A stretch of DNA of 64,000 nt from Paenibacillus macerans. Its GTDB lineage: Bacteria > Bacillota > Bacilli > Paenibacillales > Paenibacillaceae. Every line of letters begins with the position of its first letter. Position 1 is the stretch's first letter. The translations under genes and the position numbers were made by a program. A model generated the notes under the pieces. It was not told where the DNA came from and made no database searches. It saw nothing but the letters and a program-made list of their open reading frames with translations. Shown in pieces: positions 8,415 to 16,982 of the stretch. The stretch covers positions 2,542,001-2,606,000 of the forward strand of contig NZ_UGSI01000001.1 of assembly GCF_900454495.1 (NCBI RefSeq). Reading direction: 5' to 3'.

Positions 8415-9068
8415 ATGTCCATTAAAGATGAGATCATGAAATCACTAAAAACCGAAATCCTTACCCTAAAGCTAAAACCCGGCGCCATTCTTAGCGAGAC
8501 CGCCCTGTCCGAACGTTTCCGGATCTCCAGGACCCCGCTTCGCGATGTGCTGAAGCAGCTCAGTCTGGAATCCTATATCGATATCTATCCCAAAAAAGGC
8601 AACCTTGTTTCCTTTATTGATTTGGAGTCGGTCGAACAAATGATTTATTTGCGAAGCGTGCTCGAAAAAGAAATCAGCAAAGATTTGTCCGCCCATCTCC
8701 CGCTCAAAGGAGTTCATGAGCTCAGGGAGATCCTGGACAAGCAGCAGGCCGTCATCGATGAGGACGAGGACAGCGAACGATTTCTGGGCCTGGACGACGC
8801 CTTTCACCAGTCCTTGTTTCAATTGGCCGGGCGAGAGTTCCTGTGGAATTTGATCCAGCAGACGAGTGTCCATTACGCCAGATACCGCAGACTGCATATG
8901 TTGAGGAAGGAAAAGCTGGTGGACATCCATAAAGAGCATCAAACCATTCTCGAAATGATGATGCATAAGGAACTGGATAAACTTGACGAACTGATCGACC
9001 ATCATCTGCGGGAAGATATTAATTCACGGTACTTGCAGGAGAATTTCTCGGAGTATATTAAGGCATAG
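8415..9068 (+). CDS. GntR-family (FCD subfamily) regulator
   Basis: A 217-aa protein with an N-terminal GntR winged helix (residues about 5-70; the recognition region is LSERFRISRTPLRDVLKQL) followed by an all-helical FCD ligand-binding domain with metal-site histidines such as DDAFHQSLF and DHHLRED. FCD regulators commonly bind hexuronates or other sugar acids. It is divergent from uxuA-uxuB, and a GTATAC palindrome lies between them, so it probably represses the operon until fructuronate or mannonate is present. The locus thus has two regulators, this one and the LacI protein. A strong terminator follows. Confidence 0.9.
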   Translation: MSIKDEIMKSLKTEILTLKLKPGAILSETALSERFRISRTPLRDVLKQLSLESYIDIYPKKGNLVSFIDLESVEQMIYLRSVLEKEISKDLSAHLPLKGVHELREILDKQQAVIDEDEDSERFLGLDDAFHQSLFQLAGREFLWNLIQQTSVHYARYRRLHMLRKEKLVDIHKEHQTILEMMMHKELDKLDELIDHHLREDINSRYLQENFSEYIKA

Positions 9069-9084
9069 ACGTTTTTCATAGCAA

Positions 9085-9106
9085 AAGCGGGGCCGAAGCC
9101 CCGCTT
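9085..9106 (+). terminator. terminator of the GntR gene
   Basis: Perfect 9-bp GC-rich stem AAGCGGGGC/GCCCCGCTT with a CGAA tetraloop, 16 bp after the stop codon. Confidence 0.85.
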
Positions 9107-9115
9107 ATCTTGTTA

Positions 9116-9440
9116 TTACTGGGCCAAGGCGGCCAGAGGGCTCATAATATGCTGAACATACCGCTTAACCTCATGCGGCAGCTCCTCGGGCGATGGCCTG
9201 TAAGAGACGAAGGCCGGTAAATAAGTCCCGTTGCACCGGCTCAATGTTCATTGGATCGGTCGCAAATATTCGCTGAGCGTAAACCAATTGTGTCCGCCAG
9301 CGCGGTATCCCTTCTCCTCCCCGCCTGTCGTTGTCGCCACGACAAACTCTTTGCCCCTCAAATGGTCGCCGCCGGGCCCGAATGCCCATCCGAAGGTCAG
9401 CACATCGTCTTGGAATATATAGAAAGTTTGAAAAATTGAC
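9116..9440 (-). pseudogene. NAD(P)H oxidoreductase (KefF/YwrO flavodoxin-like) remnant
   Basis: Only the C-terminal half of a flavodoxin-fold quinone reductase survives, spread over two reading frames. One segment reads DVLTFGWAFGPGGDHLRGKE and VVATTTGG...GGHNWFTLSEYLRPI before a stop near 9252. After a frame change, the last part reads FVSYRPSPEELPHEVKRYVQ and ends with TAA at 9116-9118. The N-terminal FMN-binding half cannot be recognised upstream. Family members of this type reduce quinones or regulate potassium efflux. This copy is clearly non-functional and is adjacent to a transposase remnant. Confidence 0.75.
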
Positions 9441-9703
9441 GGATCTGGGCGGACATCTGATAAAGAGCACGATCGAGCATTCTATCGGACAAGGTTTTTC
9501 GCATGAAAGCGTTCGTGTCTTGGTGTCCCTGCACATGCTGCTTGCCTTTGCACGATTATCCCTTTCGTTCAGAGGGGAGGGGTTGAGGGCTAGGGTAAGG
9601 GATTAATAAGGAAAAAATGAGCCGGTTCAGGTAAGAATTTCGGCTTGATGAGGGAACATACATTTGGTATAATGAAATAAATGGAACTTATGTTCGTGAA
9701 TTC

Positions 9704-9978
9704 TTGATTCGAGGGCGAGTGAACATAGAGGTCAATACCGGAACGAAACTTCAGCCATTCAGCAGCCGTTACCAAAGCGAGCAGGACTGCATGGAGGCGC
9801 TGATCGCGATGAAGTGGCCAAGCGGCTTCGTTTGCCCACGCTGCGCTCACACCCGGTGCAGCCGTCTGGCTTCCGGCATATCCCCTTGTTCGAGTGCGGA
9901 AAATGCAAGCCTCAAACATCGCCTTTGGTCGGCACGATTTTTGAAGGAACGCATCTGCCCCTTGCGGCAGCAGCTTGA
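9704..9978 (+). pseudogene. IS1595-type transposase remnant, frameshifted
   Basis: The conserved N-terminus of an IS1595 (ISXO2-like) transposase is readable: EVNTGTKLQPFSSRYQSEQD, then EALIAMKWPSGFVCPRCAHT with the first zinc-ribbon CxxC. Near 9870 the frame shifts and the second part continues as RHIPLFECGKCKPQTSPLVG and TIFEGTHLPL, with the second CxxC, then stops. The whole catalytic DDE/N region is missing. No terminal inverted repeats could be assigned. It marks the 9.1-10.3 kb stretch as a decayed insertion site. Confidence 0.72.
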
Positions 9979-10321
9979 TAGAAGTGGTTGAACGGTGCCG
10001 GCATTGATGCAAACGGATTCTAGTTGCAGCAAGATCACGGTCCTTTCATTTTTTCCGGTGTCTTGCCCCATCCCTCCGGTCAGGTCTGCTTCACTTCTCC
10101 GAAACCTCCTTCCCACAAACCTGTCTAATGATCTCGAACAGTCTGCTTCTTACAAACCTATCTCTTCTCATGAATTTATCTCTTTCTCTGCTTCCCTGAT
10201 CAAACGGGATAATCGTGCAAAGCGTCCGGACAGCGGATGTTGATCTGCCTCAACTTTCACAATATTCCGTAAATTGGATGAGTCATCCATCCGTGCCTCT
10301 AGGTACGCTAAATAACAAAAA
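9979..10321. other. gene-poor stretch after the transposase remnant
   Basis: No convincing coding sequence is seen on either strand. Open frames here lack ribosome binding sites and conserved patterns. It is probably the rest of the decayed insertion plus intergenic sequence before the terminator at 10322-10357. Confidence 0.5.
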
Positions 10322-10357
10322 GGTTCCTGCTCTGCCGGAAAAGGCAGAGCGGGAACC
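10322..10357 (-). terminator. terminator of the PTS-sulfatase operon
   Basis: A 15-bp stem (GGTTCCTGCTCTGCC with GGCAGAGCGGGAACC, one wobble) is followed on the minus strand by TTTTTGTTATTT. It lies 19 bp beyond the stop of the small gene at 10376-10531. Confidence 0.85.
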
Positions 10358-10375
10358 CGTTCTATTTAGGCAATG

Positions 10376-10531
10376 TCATAAAACAATACGCAACAAATCG
10401 ATGTCAGGCCGTGTATCATCGTTACTATTCTGTAAGATGTCAACTCGCTTAACTAACTCTTGGCCAACCGGTACAATGACCGGCGTCACGAATGGATAAC
10501 CGGCCTGTTGAATAAGCTCGATATCAAACAT
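10376..10531 (-). CDS. 51-aa protein of unknown function, last gene of the sulfatase operon
   Basis: A short frame starting MFDIELIQQAGYPFVTPVIV and ending LLRIVL. It begins 16 bases after the sulfatase stop, with a GGAAGGA ribosome binding site 8-9 bases before ATG, and ends just ahead of the operon terminator. I do not recognise a family. It has no signal peptide or membrane helix, and may be either a genuine small protein or the N-terminal stub of a deleted downstream gene. The ribosome binding site and position argue that it is translated with the operon. Confidence 0.5.
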   Translation of the reverse strand: MFDIELIQQAGYPFVTPVIVPVGQELVKRVDILQNSNDDTRPDIDLLRIVL

Positions 10532-10546
10532 AAGCTTTATTCCTTC

Positions 10547-12025
10547 CTATTTCTTGATTAGGCCAAGCCGTTCGAATTCTTCCAGCGGCGCCTCGATCTC
10601 CTTCATTTTTTTAACCAGCTTTTCAATCATGGCTTTTTCAATTTCTGGATCAGTCAACGGATTTTCTTGCTTTGGATCCTTTTTCATATCAAACAGCAAA
10701 TTTCCGATTCCGTAAGAATTAATATAGTTTTCAACAGGCAGCTGCAATACGGGCATGCCGTTGGTAAAGCGATTTCCCGGGACCAGTTTCACTTGCGATA
10801 AGGAATCATCGGTAAAGAAGCCCCTCATTCTTGTCATCGCCAGCGTCTGATTAACCAAAGGTCCGTTATCCGGTTTGGCCGAGCTGCGCATATACACGTA
10901 CCTGCCGTCATACACGCCAACATGTCCGCCATTGACCCCAAAAAGAATTTCAGCATGATGACCCATTTCCTCTTTGATCATGGAGATTAAAGACCTGCCG
11001 TCACGATGGTAATCATCGGAAATATTGAAATAATCCAACAGGGTTGCCGCAATGTCTACGGTTTGACACAATCCATCGTAAACTTTCCCGTCATTATAAT
11101 CTTCTCCGGGGATATGCATAAAGAACGGAAGATGGATAATTTCTTCATACATGGGTGCAATATTTTTGCCCAGCCAGTCATGTTCTCCCAGCAGGAAGCC
11201 GTGATCCGTATTGACGATAACCAAGGTATCTTCCCACATGTTGTGATCATCCAAAAAGTCCAGCACCCGGCCCAAATGATAATCACACATGCTCAGCAAT
11301 GCAGCATATTCTTTTCTCATCCCGTCGATTTGTTCATGATTACTGTCCGAATCGATTTTTTGATACTTTGGCCAAAAGGGGATGTCTTTATCTTCCTTGC
11401 AATCATATAGCTGCCGATACTTCTCCGGAACATAAAAAGGCTCATGGGGATCGAAGCATTCAATTTGCAAAAACCAGTTATCCTTATCATGATGGTGGGC
11501 AAGAAAATCCAAGCCGGCCTGAATCGTTTGAACGCTGGACATGTCCTCTTCGTTTACTTGTCTGGTTCTGTTGGCGTAATGCTGTACTGCCGAAATTCCT
11601 GTTTTATTGAAAGGGTTTTGATTATCCATGGACATTGCTTGACTGCGCGGAACCCAACGGTCGCCTTCCTGCCCTCTAAACCCCTCCCAAGTCGAATAAC
11701 GGTTATGGTACGTAGCTCCGCCATCCTCGAAATAATGAGAATGATCCGTGACCAGATGACAGTAAACCCCCGCTTCCTGCAGCCTCTCAAAAACCGAGTT
11801 ATCAAAGCTTTCCAGCGGCCCCCAGCCACGATGAAGGAAGTTATATCTCCCTGTATGCAGCTCTCTTCTTGCCGGCATGCATGGCATGCTTCCGCCATAA
11901 AAGTTGGCAAAAGTCACGGTTTTCTCTCTTAAACGTTCAAAGTTAGGCGCTTGTACCCAATCGTTTCCATAGTTAGGCAAAAAACTGCGGGTTAATGTAT
12001 CAAACATAATCATAAGAGCTCTCAT
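10547..12025 (-). CDS. cytoplasmic Cys-type sulfatase
   Basis: A 492-aa alkaline-phosphatase-superfamily sulfatase without a signal peptide. The formylglycine motif is C49-M-P-A-R53, so activity needs conversion of C49 by a sulfatase-maturating enzyme, none of which is in this window. Metal ligands are visible as D9 near the start and NTDHGFLLGEHD near the C-terminal half. ATG 12025 is preferred (GGAG five bases upstream) over an earlier in-frame Met that would overlap the PTS gene. Lying directly behind a PTS permease, it probably removes sulfate from a sugar that enters as a phosphosugar. The exact substrate is unknown. Confidence 0.88.
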   Translation of the reverse strand: MRALMIMFDTLTRSFLPNYGNDWVQAPNFERLREKTVTFANFYGGSMPCMPARRELHTGRYNFLHRGWGPLESFDNSVFERLQEAGVYCHLVTDHSHYFEDGGATYHNRYSTWEGFRGQEGDRWVPRSQAMSMDNQNPFNKTGISAVQHYANRTRQVNEEDMSSVQTIQAGLDFLAHHHDKDNWFLQIECFDPHEPFYVPEKYRQLYDCKEDKDIPFWPKYQKIDSDSNHEQIDGMRKEYAALLSMCDYHLGRVLDFLDDHNMWEDTLVIVNTDHGFLLGEHDWLGKNIAPMYEEIIHLPFFMHIPGEDYNDGKVYDGLCQTVDIAATLLDYFNISDDYHRDGRSLISMIKEEMGHHAEILFGVNGGHVGVYDGRYVYMRSSAKPDNGPLVNQTLAMTRMRGFFTDDSLSQVKLVPGNRFTNGMPVLQLPVENYINSYGIGNLLFDMKKDPKQENPLTDPEIEKAMIEKLVKKMKEIEAPLEEFERLGLIKK

Positions 12026-12068
12026 GGTTTCTCCATCCTTTTGAGTTGCTTCTTTATTTTCACGGCGG

Positions 12069-13511
12069 TTATTTAACGGCATTTACGCTTTTACTGTCAT
12101 TCCAAAAGAAAAGGGTAAGCAAGCAAGTGACGATGAAGGCAATCGTAATTCCGATGACAGCCCCGAAAAAGCCCATGTCGAAGTTCCCGTGGTTAATGTA
12201 ATTAGGCAACGCCAAAATCCCCATACCGCCGACCACATAAGCTTTGGAGCCCAGGAATCCCATTACCCCTCCACCGATGGAAGCCCCTGCAAGGGTAAAG
12301 ATAAAAGGATACTTATTGGGTAACGTTATTCCATAAATGGCAGGTTCCGATATGCCAAAAATCCCCGTCGCAAAACATGGAACGCACAGCGTCTTCAGCT
12401 TGGAGTTTTTGGTTTTCAAAAAGACGCCCAGCACCGCACCCAATGTGGCGAATGGCGTGCCCAGCATCAAAGCCAGAAGCGGATCGAAGCCAAATTGGGC
12501 TATCGTAATTAAGCTAATAGGTATCAATCCCCAATGCAGGCCGAACATCACAAACACCTGCCATAATCCGCCGATAAACAAACCCGCAAGCGTTGGATTC
12601 AAATCATATGCTCCCTTGGCCAAAAAGCCCAATATAGCTCCTAACCAGGTCGCCGCAGGACCAATAATTAAAAAAGTGAGCGGAACAATAATAATCAGAG
12701 TGGCAAAAGGCACCATAAACATTTGAATCACCTTGGGAAGCACCCTTTTTAACCATTTCTCGATTTTGGCGGCAAAGAAAACGGCTATGATTGAAGGAAT
12801 GACCGACTGCGCATACTTCATTAACAAAATCGGTACTCCGAACACCTCAAAGTATACAGGCGCCTGAAAAATCGTTCCCTCAAAGAGGGTATAGATCGGT
12901 TTTCCTTCACTCAGTAAAGCGGTCAAACTTGGATAGACCAGGGAAGCTCCGATGATGATGCCCAAAATGGGCGACAATCCAAACTTATTTGCGGAAGTAT
13001 AGGCCAAGATAATCGGGAAGAAATAAAAGAAGGTATCCCCAATCGCCCATAATAAAATATAAGCCCCGGATTGCGCGGACAATACGTTCGTGGCCAATAA
13101 GACCGCCGCCAAGCCTTTGGCGATGCCTGAAGCTGCTAAAAGACCTAATGCCGGTGTGAATACGCCCGAGATCACATTGATAAAGCGATCAAGTACCTTT
13201 GCCTTCTTGTCGGGTTTTTGAGCGGCTGACGCACCTTCGCCTTCGGATAAAGCATCACCGCCGCCTTGTTGTCTTGCCTTCACCACTTCCTTATATACAT
13301 CGGCTACATGCGGCCCAATGACAACTTGATATTGTCCTCCGCTTTTTACAACCGTTACTACTCCATCTAATTTCTTTAAATCTTCTGTCTGTGCCTGTCC
13401 GTCGTCATGTAATTTAAACCTTAAGCGTGTCGCGCAGTGTTCCAAACTTGAAATGTTGCCGGACCCGCCTACGTTTTTAATGATTTCCTTAGCCAGTGCT
13501 TCATAGCTCAT
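12069..13511 (-). CDS. PTS sugar transporter EIIBC (glucose/sucrose-beta-glucoside class)
   Basis: A 480-aa two-domain PTS permease. The EIIB domain (residues about 1-80) carries the phosphorylated cysteine C26 in EHCATRLRF. A linker of low complexity (about 85-105) leads to a membrane EIIC domain with around ten hydrophobic segments and the family motif FGISEPAIYGITLP. It lacks its own EIIA, so it must borrow one from elsewhere. A catabolite-control (cre-like) box lies 64 bp upstream and a divergent RpiR regulator follows. The adjacent sulfatase suggests uptake of a sulfated sugar or glycoside, but this is inference. Confidence 0.9.
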   Translation of the reverse strand: MSYEALAKEIIKNVGGSGNISSLEHCATRLRFKLHDDGQAQTEDLKKLDGVVTVVKSGGQYQVVIGPHVADVYKEVVKARQQGGGDALSEGEGASAAQKPDKKAKVLDRFINVISGVFTPALGLLAASGIAKGLAAVLLATNVLSAQSGAYILLWAIGDTFFYFFPIILAYTSANKFGLSPILGIIIGASLVYPSLTALLSEGKPIYTLFEGTIFQAPVYFEVFGVPILLMKYAQSVIPSIIAVFFAAKIEKWLKRVLPKVIQMFMVPFATLIIIVPLTFLIIGPAATWLGAILGFLAKGAYDLNPTLAGLFIGGLWQVFVMFGLHWGLIPISLITIAQFGFDPLLALMLGTPFATLGAVLGVFLKTKNSKLKTLCVPCFATGIFGISEPAIYGITLPNKYPFIFTLAGASIGGGVMGFLGSKAYVVGGMGILALPNYINHGNFDMGFFGAVIGITIAFIVTCLLTLFFWNDSKSVNAVK

Positions 13512-13574
13512 CCTGTTTGCTCCTTCCGCAGCTGCAAGTAGTTCTAATCCGGATTAGTCGAACCATTGCCTTTA

Positions 13575-13588
13575 AGCAAGCGCTTACG
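13575..13588 (-). promoter_or_regulatory. candidate catabolite-responsive element (cre)
   Basis: AGCAAGCGCTTACG reads CGTAAGCGCTTGCT on the minus strand, close to the TGTAAGCGCTTACA-type CcpA consensus. It lies between the divergent PTS and RpiR genes, as expected for a carbon-catabolite-repressed sugar operon. Confidence 0.55.
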
Positions 13589-13691
13589 ATAAACTTAGTA
13601 TAAAGTCGCTGCAAACGAAAAAAAACACTTTCAAAGAACCTTGGGAAATTGTCCAACATTCAGAAAATGATTGGGAAAGAAAGGATTTACG

Positions 13692-14459
13692 ATGAAGTTT
13701 GAAAAAATCTTAGAGAAACATTATGCCAAACTAAATGAATTGGATCACCAAATCGCTGCTTTTATTCTGAGCCACAAAGCGGAGATTTCTAACCTCAGTA
13801 TTGTGGAATTGGCTGAAAAAAGCTTTACCTCCAAGTCCTCCATCTTCAGATTTGTACAAAAGCTGGGCTTTTCAGGCTACTCGGAATTTAAATATCTGAT
13901 TCAATGGGACAATCACAATAATCAGACTTCTCCGGTCATTCCGATTGAGCATGTTGGGCAGCAATTGATTCATATCTTGAATAAAACAAAGCAAATGGAT
14001 TTACCAAAGCTGTATGACAAAATCTATAATAGTAAGCGGATTTATTTGCTGTCTACAGGATTGAGCCAGCAGCTTCAGGCCCAGGTGCTGCAACGCAATT
14101 TCTTAAAAATGGGCATCAGCATGAGCCTGATCCCTTTAGACATCGGAACTCATTTAACAAGCGCGGTCATCGAAAAATTGGAACCCGAGGATCTGTTGAT
14201 CGTATTTTCATTTTCCGGCGAAAATCATGCCATGAAAGAAGCCTTGGCCATACCTTTACTTAAAAAAATTCCGGTTATATCCTTTACAAACACCAGTCAA
14301 AACTGGCTTAGTCATCATTCTGTCTTTAATATTTCAACTTATTCTGAAGACTCTGATGAGACTCATTTTACCTCCAGTTTCATACACAATATTATTGATT
14401 TAATTACATTTGAGTTTGAGCAATATCTTAAGGAGAAAATGAGTGCGCGTTTAAAATAA
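13692..14459 (+). CDS. RpiR/MurR-family regulator (HTH_6 + SIS)
   Basis: A 255-aa regulator with an N-terminal HTH_6 domain (residues 1-75; SIVELAEKSFTSKSSIFRFV) and a C-terminal SIS phosphosugar-binding domain (about 100-240; LLSTGLSQQLQAQ and VFSFSGENHAM). ATG 13692 has AAAGGA six bases upstream. Divergent from the EIIBC-sulfatase operon, it most likely senses the phosphosugar made by that permease and switches the operon accordingly. Confidence 0.88.
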   Translation: MKFEKILEKHYAKLNELDHQIAAFILSHKAEISNLSIVELAEKSFTSKSSIFRFVQKLGFSGYSEFKYLIQWDNHNNQTSPVIPIEHVGQQLIHILNKTKQMDLPKLYDKIYNSKRIYLLSTGLSQQLQAQVLQRNFLKMGISMSLIPLDIGTHLTSAVIEKLEPEDLLIVFSFSGENHAMKEALAIPLLKKIPVISFTNTSQNWLSHHSVFNISTYSEDSDETHFTSSFIHNIIDLITFEFEQYLKEKMSARLK

Positions 14460-14540
14460 AATACTGTGTTCTTTTTTATGTGTTTCCTTCGCATACTTCC
14501 TCCTTTCAGTGCTGCCGCTACGCATTAAGCTATTTACCGC

Positions 14541-14921
14541 TCACTTCTCATCCATCAGCTCTTGGCTAAGTCTCATAATCTGCGGAGCCAACTTCTCGCG
14601 CTGCTTTTTCGTGATGAAGTTGAACAGCGGATAGGCTAGAGCTACGCCCGCGATACCGATGACACCGACGACGATCCCCGGAATCAGCATGGCGTTTATC
14701 CAAAGCAACGTGCAGCATAGTCCAACGCCAATGAGCAGCACGCCGATCGCCCCGACTATGATCGAAATGATGGTTCCGGGTGTTTCAGTGCTTTTATCCA
14801 GCTTGCGCAACTGTTCCATCTTGTTTTCTTCTTTGGGGATATACTTTTGACGGATGCTGTTCACTTCCTCCTGTTGCTTTGCGGAATACATATAGGTAAA
14901 AGTTTTGTTTTCGTTTTCCAT
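14541..14921 (-). CDS. two-helix membrane protein of unknown function
   Basis: 126 aa. The first 45 residues are hydrophilic and charged, followed by two strongly hydrophobic segments (about 50-78 and 82-103) and a basic cytosolic tail. This layout is common in uncharacterised Firmicutes proteins, sometimes misnamed dihydropteridine reductase. ATG 14921 lies 8 bases after GGGAGG; a TTG two codons upstream is less well placed. It is downstream of, and on the same strand as, the two-component genes at 14995-16757, so it may be part of that operon. Confidence 0.65.
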   Translation of the reverse strand: MENENKTFTYMYSAKQQEEVNSIRQKYIPKEENKMEQLRKLDKSTETPGTIISIIVGAIGVLLIGVGLCCTLLWINAMLIPGIVVGVIGIAGVALAYPLFNFITKKQREKLAPQIMRLSQELMDEK

Positions 14922-14994
14922 GTCCAATGCCTCCCTTTAGGTAAATGATGAAGCTATATTTCAGAATGAGCGAGCGATATTTAGATGGATATTT

Positions 14995-16074
14995 TTAAAT
15001 CGCATCCTCGGTTCCTCTCCTCAGCCTAACAAGGAAGGTGCTTCCCTTTCCCGGTTCGCTTTCCACCAAAATTTCGCCGCCGACAATATCAATGACACGT
15101 TTAACAAGGGCAAGTCCAAGGCCGTTGCCCTGCATTGCATGGGATTTGTCGCCCTGATAGAACTTCTCAAAAATGTGCTTTCCTACCTCCGGGCTGATCC
15201 CGCAGCCTGTATCCGATACCTTGACCACGGCCCAATTTTCTTCCGCTGTCAGACTGACGCTCACTTTACCGCCCGGCTCGGTAAACTTCACGGCATTGGA
15301 AAAAAGGTTGTTCCACACCAGCGTCAAAAGTTCTGCATCCGCTTCAACCGCGATGTCTTCCTCAATGTCTATGCCGATCTCCAACGTTTTCTTTTCCCAT
15401 GTGTTTTCAAACCCCAACAGGCATTCGCGAAGCTGCTCGCCCAGGTTGTATTTTTGGGTTTCTGGAAAAATCCGTTGATTTTCCAGCTTATTCAGTTTCA
15501 AAATGTTGGTGATCAAGTCCGACAGCCGCCGGGAAGCTAATGTGAGCGTTTTGGCATATTCCATCCGCTTCTCTTCCGGCAGAGCAGGGGTTTGCAGCAT
15601 GGTCGAATAATTTTGGATCACAGCCAGCGGTGTCTTCAGTTCGTGGGAGACATTGGCGATAAAGTCCGTACGCAATGTTTCGATACCGGAGAGTTCTTTC
15701 GCCATTTGATTCAAATTTTCGATAATGATATCGAATTCATTTCTGCTATTCGGTCCATGAATGGGCTGGATACGTGTCTTGAAATCGCCCTTAGTGATGC
15801 GGCGCGTGGCTTTCAGAATTCGTTTTACGGGACGCTCTACGGTAAATTTCCGGCGGATACCGTCAACCAGGCAAAAGAGTGCACTCAGGAAAACCACATT
15901 CGCAAAGGTCATTGGTGCGCTGCGCGAGATTACCGCCTCCGGAAGATCCAATCCCGCAAAAAACAGCAGGAAACAGCAGCTGACCACAAAGGAGATCACC
16001 AGGAAAAAGAACAGATAATGCCAAGGAGAAAACAGGCTGCGGGTCACCCGTATGTCTGAATCGTACCCTTTCAT
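14995..16074 (-). CDS. sensor histidine kinase
   Basis: A 359-aa membrane kinase. Two transmembrane helices (about 18-42 and 54-72) flank a very short external loop, so it is probably an intramembrane or cytoplasmic sensor. HAMP-like linker about 78-130, HisKA with the phosphorylated histidine in ANVSHELKTPLAV near 143, and HATPase with N box WNNLFSNAVKFT, DTGCGIS and GNGLGLAL. The start overlaps the response regulator stop by four bases (ATGA). It should phosphorylate the regulator at 16071-16757. Confidence 0.93.
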   Translation of the reverse strand: MKGYDSDIRVTRSLFSPWHYLFFFLVISFVVSCCFLLFFAGLDLPEAVISRSAPMTFANVVFLSALFCLVDGIRRKFTVERPVKRILKATRRITKGDFKTRIQPIHGPNSRNEFDIIIENLNQMAKELSGIETLRTDFIANVSHELKTPLAVIQNYSTMLQTPALPEEKRMEYAKTLTLASRRLSDLITNILKLNKLENQRIFPETQKYNLGEQLRECLLGFENTWEKKTLEIGIDIEEDIAVEADAELLTLVWNNLFSNAVKFTEPGGKVSVSLTAEENWAVVKVSDTGCGISPEVGKHIFEKFYQGDKSHAMQGNGLGLALVKRVIDIVGGEILVESEPGKGSTFLVRLRRGTEDAI

Positions 16075-16757
16075 TTCACCACCGCCTTGTATCCCAGCCC
16101 ATGCACGGTAACGATTTCAAAGTCCCTGCATTCAGAAAATTTGTCCCGCAGTTTTGTCATGTACACATCCACGGTTCTGGGGCCGGAGGAGGTGTCGGAA
16201 TCCCAGAACTCGTCCATCAACTGCGAACGGGTAAATGTTTTCTTCGGATAGGACAACAACTTGTACAGCAGGTTGAACTCGCGGACGGTTAATGGGATTT
16301 CCTCGTCCTTCAAATAGGCCGTATATTCCTCGCTATCCAGGGTCAGGCTCCCGATTTCCAGCCGTTTGCTGGACGCGATCTTCGCTCTGCGCAGCAGGGC
16401 GCCAAGTCGTAAGACCAGTTCGTCCAGGTCGATGGGTTTTACCATGTAATCATCGATCCCCGCACGAAATCCCCGCTGTTTGGAAGCAAAATCATCCCGC
16501 GCCGTCATGAAGAGAATCGGGATCTCTTGATTCAGGCTCCTGATGCTTTCGGCAAATTCAAAGCCGTCCGTCCCTGGCATCATGATGTCGGAGACGATCA
16601 GATCGAACAGATTTCCGTACATGGCGTCATATGCTTCATTGGCGTTCAGGCACCCCAGAGCCTGATACCCATTCTGATTCAAATAAGAGCAGACAGCGTG
16701 ATTTAACTCCCTGTCATCTTCCACAACCAATATTTTAAACATAGGCCACGCCCCCAT
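16071..16757 (-). CDS. OmpR-family response regulator
   Basis: A 228-aa regulator with an N-terminal receiver (acidic VVEDD, phosphoacceptor aspartate in LIVSDIMMPG, lysine in VKPID) and a winged-helix domain ending RTVDVYMTKLRDKF and VHGLGYKAV. ATG 16757 is chosen because TAGGAG lies seven bases upstream; a second in-frame ATG at 16742 gives the shorter MFKILVVEDD start. A TATAAT -10 is at 16770-16775. A 12-bp element near its promoter (16784-16795) recurs upstream of the exported hydrolase operon. Confidence 0.92.
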   Translation of the reverse strand: MGAWPMFKILVVEDDRELNHAVCSYLNQNGYQALGCLNANEAYDAMYGNLFDLIVSDIMMPGTDGFEFAESIRSLNQEIPILFMTARDDFASKQRGFRAGIDDYMVKPIDLDELVLRLGALLRRAKIASSKRLEIGSLTLDSEEYTAYLKDEEIPLTVREFNLLYKLLSYPKKTFTRSQLMDEFWDSDTSSGPRTVDVYMTKLRDKFSECRDFEIVTVHGLGYKAVVK

Positions 16758-16839
16758 GAATTTTCTCCTATTATAACAGAGAGATATTAAAGTTATGTTT
16801 GCGGTTTCCCCCTTGCATTAAGCAACTTCAAAAAAAATA

Positions 16840-16874
16840 AAGCCGATGCGCGTGATCAATACACGCACCGGCTT
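16840..16874 (-). terminator. terminator of the hydrolase-lipoprotein operon
   Basis: AAGCCGATGCGCGTG pairs with CACGCACCGGCTT around a short loop with one bulge; the minus strand continues into a run of T residues. It lies about 110 bp downstream of the lipoprotein gene. Confidence 0.7.
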
Positions 16875-16880
16875 ACTTCC

Positions 16881-16913
16881 GTTACTGGCTGTTGGAAATC
16901 AGCTTAAGTTTTG
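16881..16913. repeat. repeat A, related to 18722-18755
   Basis: The 33 bases beginning GTTACTGGCTGTTGG and ending AGCTTAAGTTTTG match 18722-18755 (GTTACAGGCTGTTTTC...AGCTCAAGTCTTG) with a few changes and a one-base indel. The second copy is the end of a decayed lipoprotein paralogue, so copy A is probably the relic of the same duplicated segment. Confidence 0.55.
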
Positions 16914-16982
16914 CCATCATCGGCTAGTCTGTTTTATTGTCTTATCTAATTTCAGAGTTGGTTTTAAAACGAATCAATAAAA

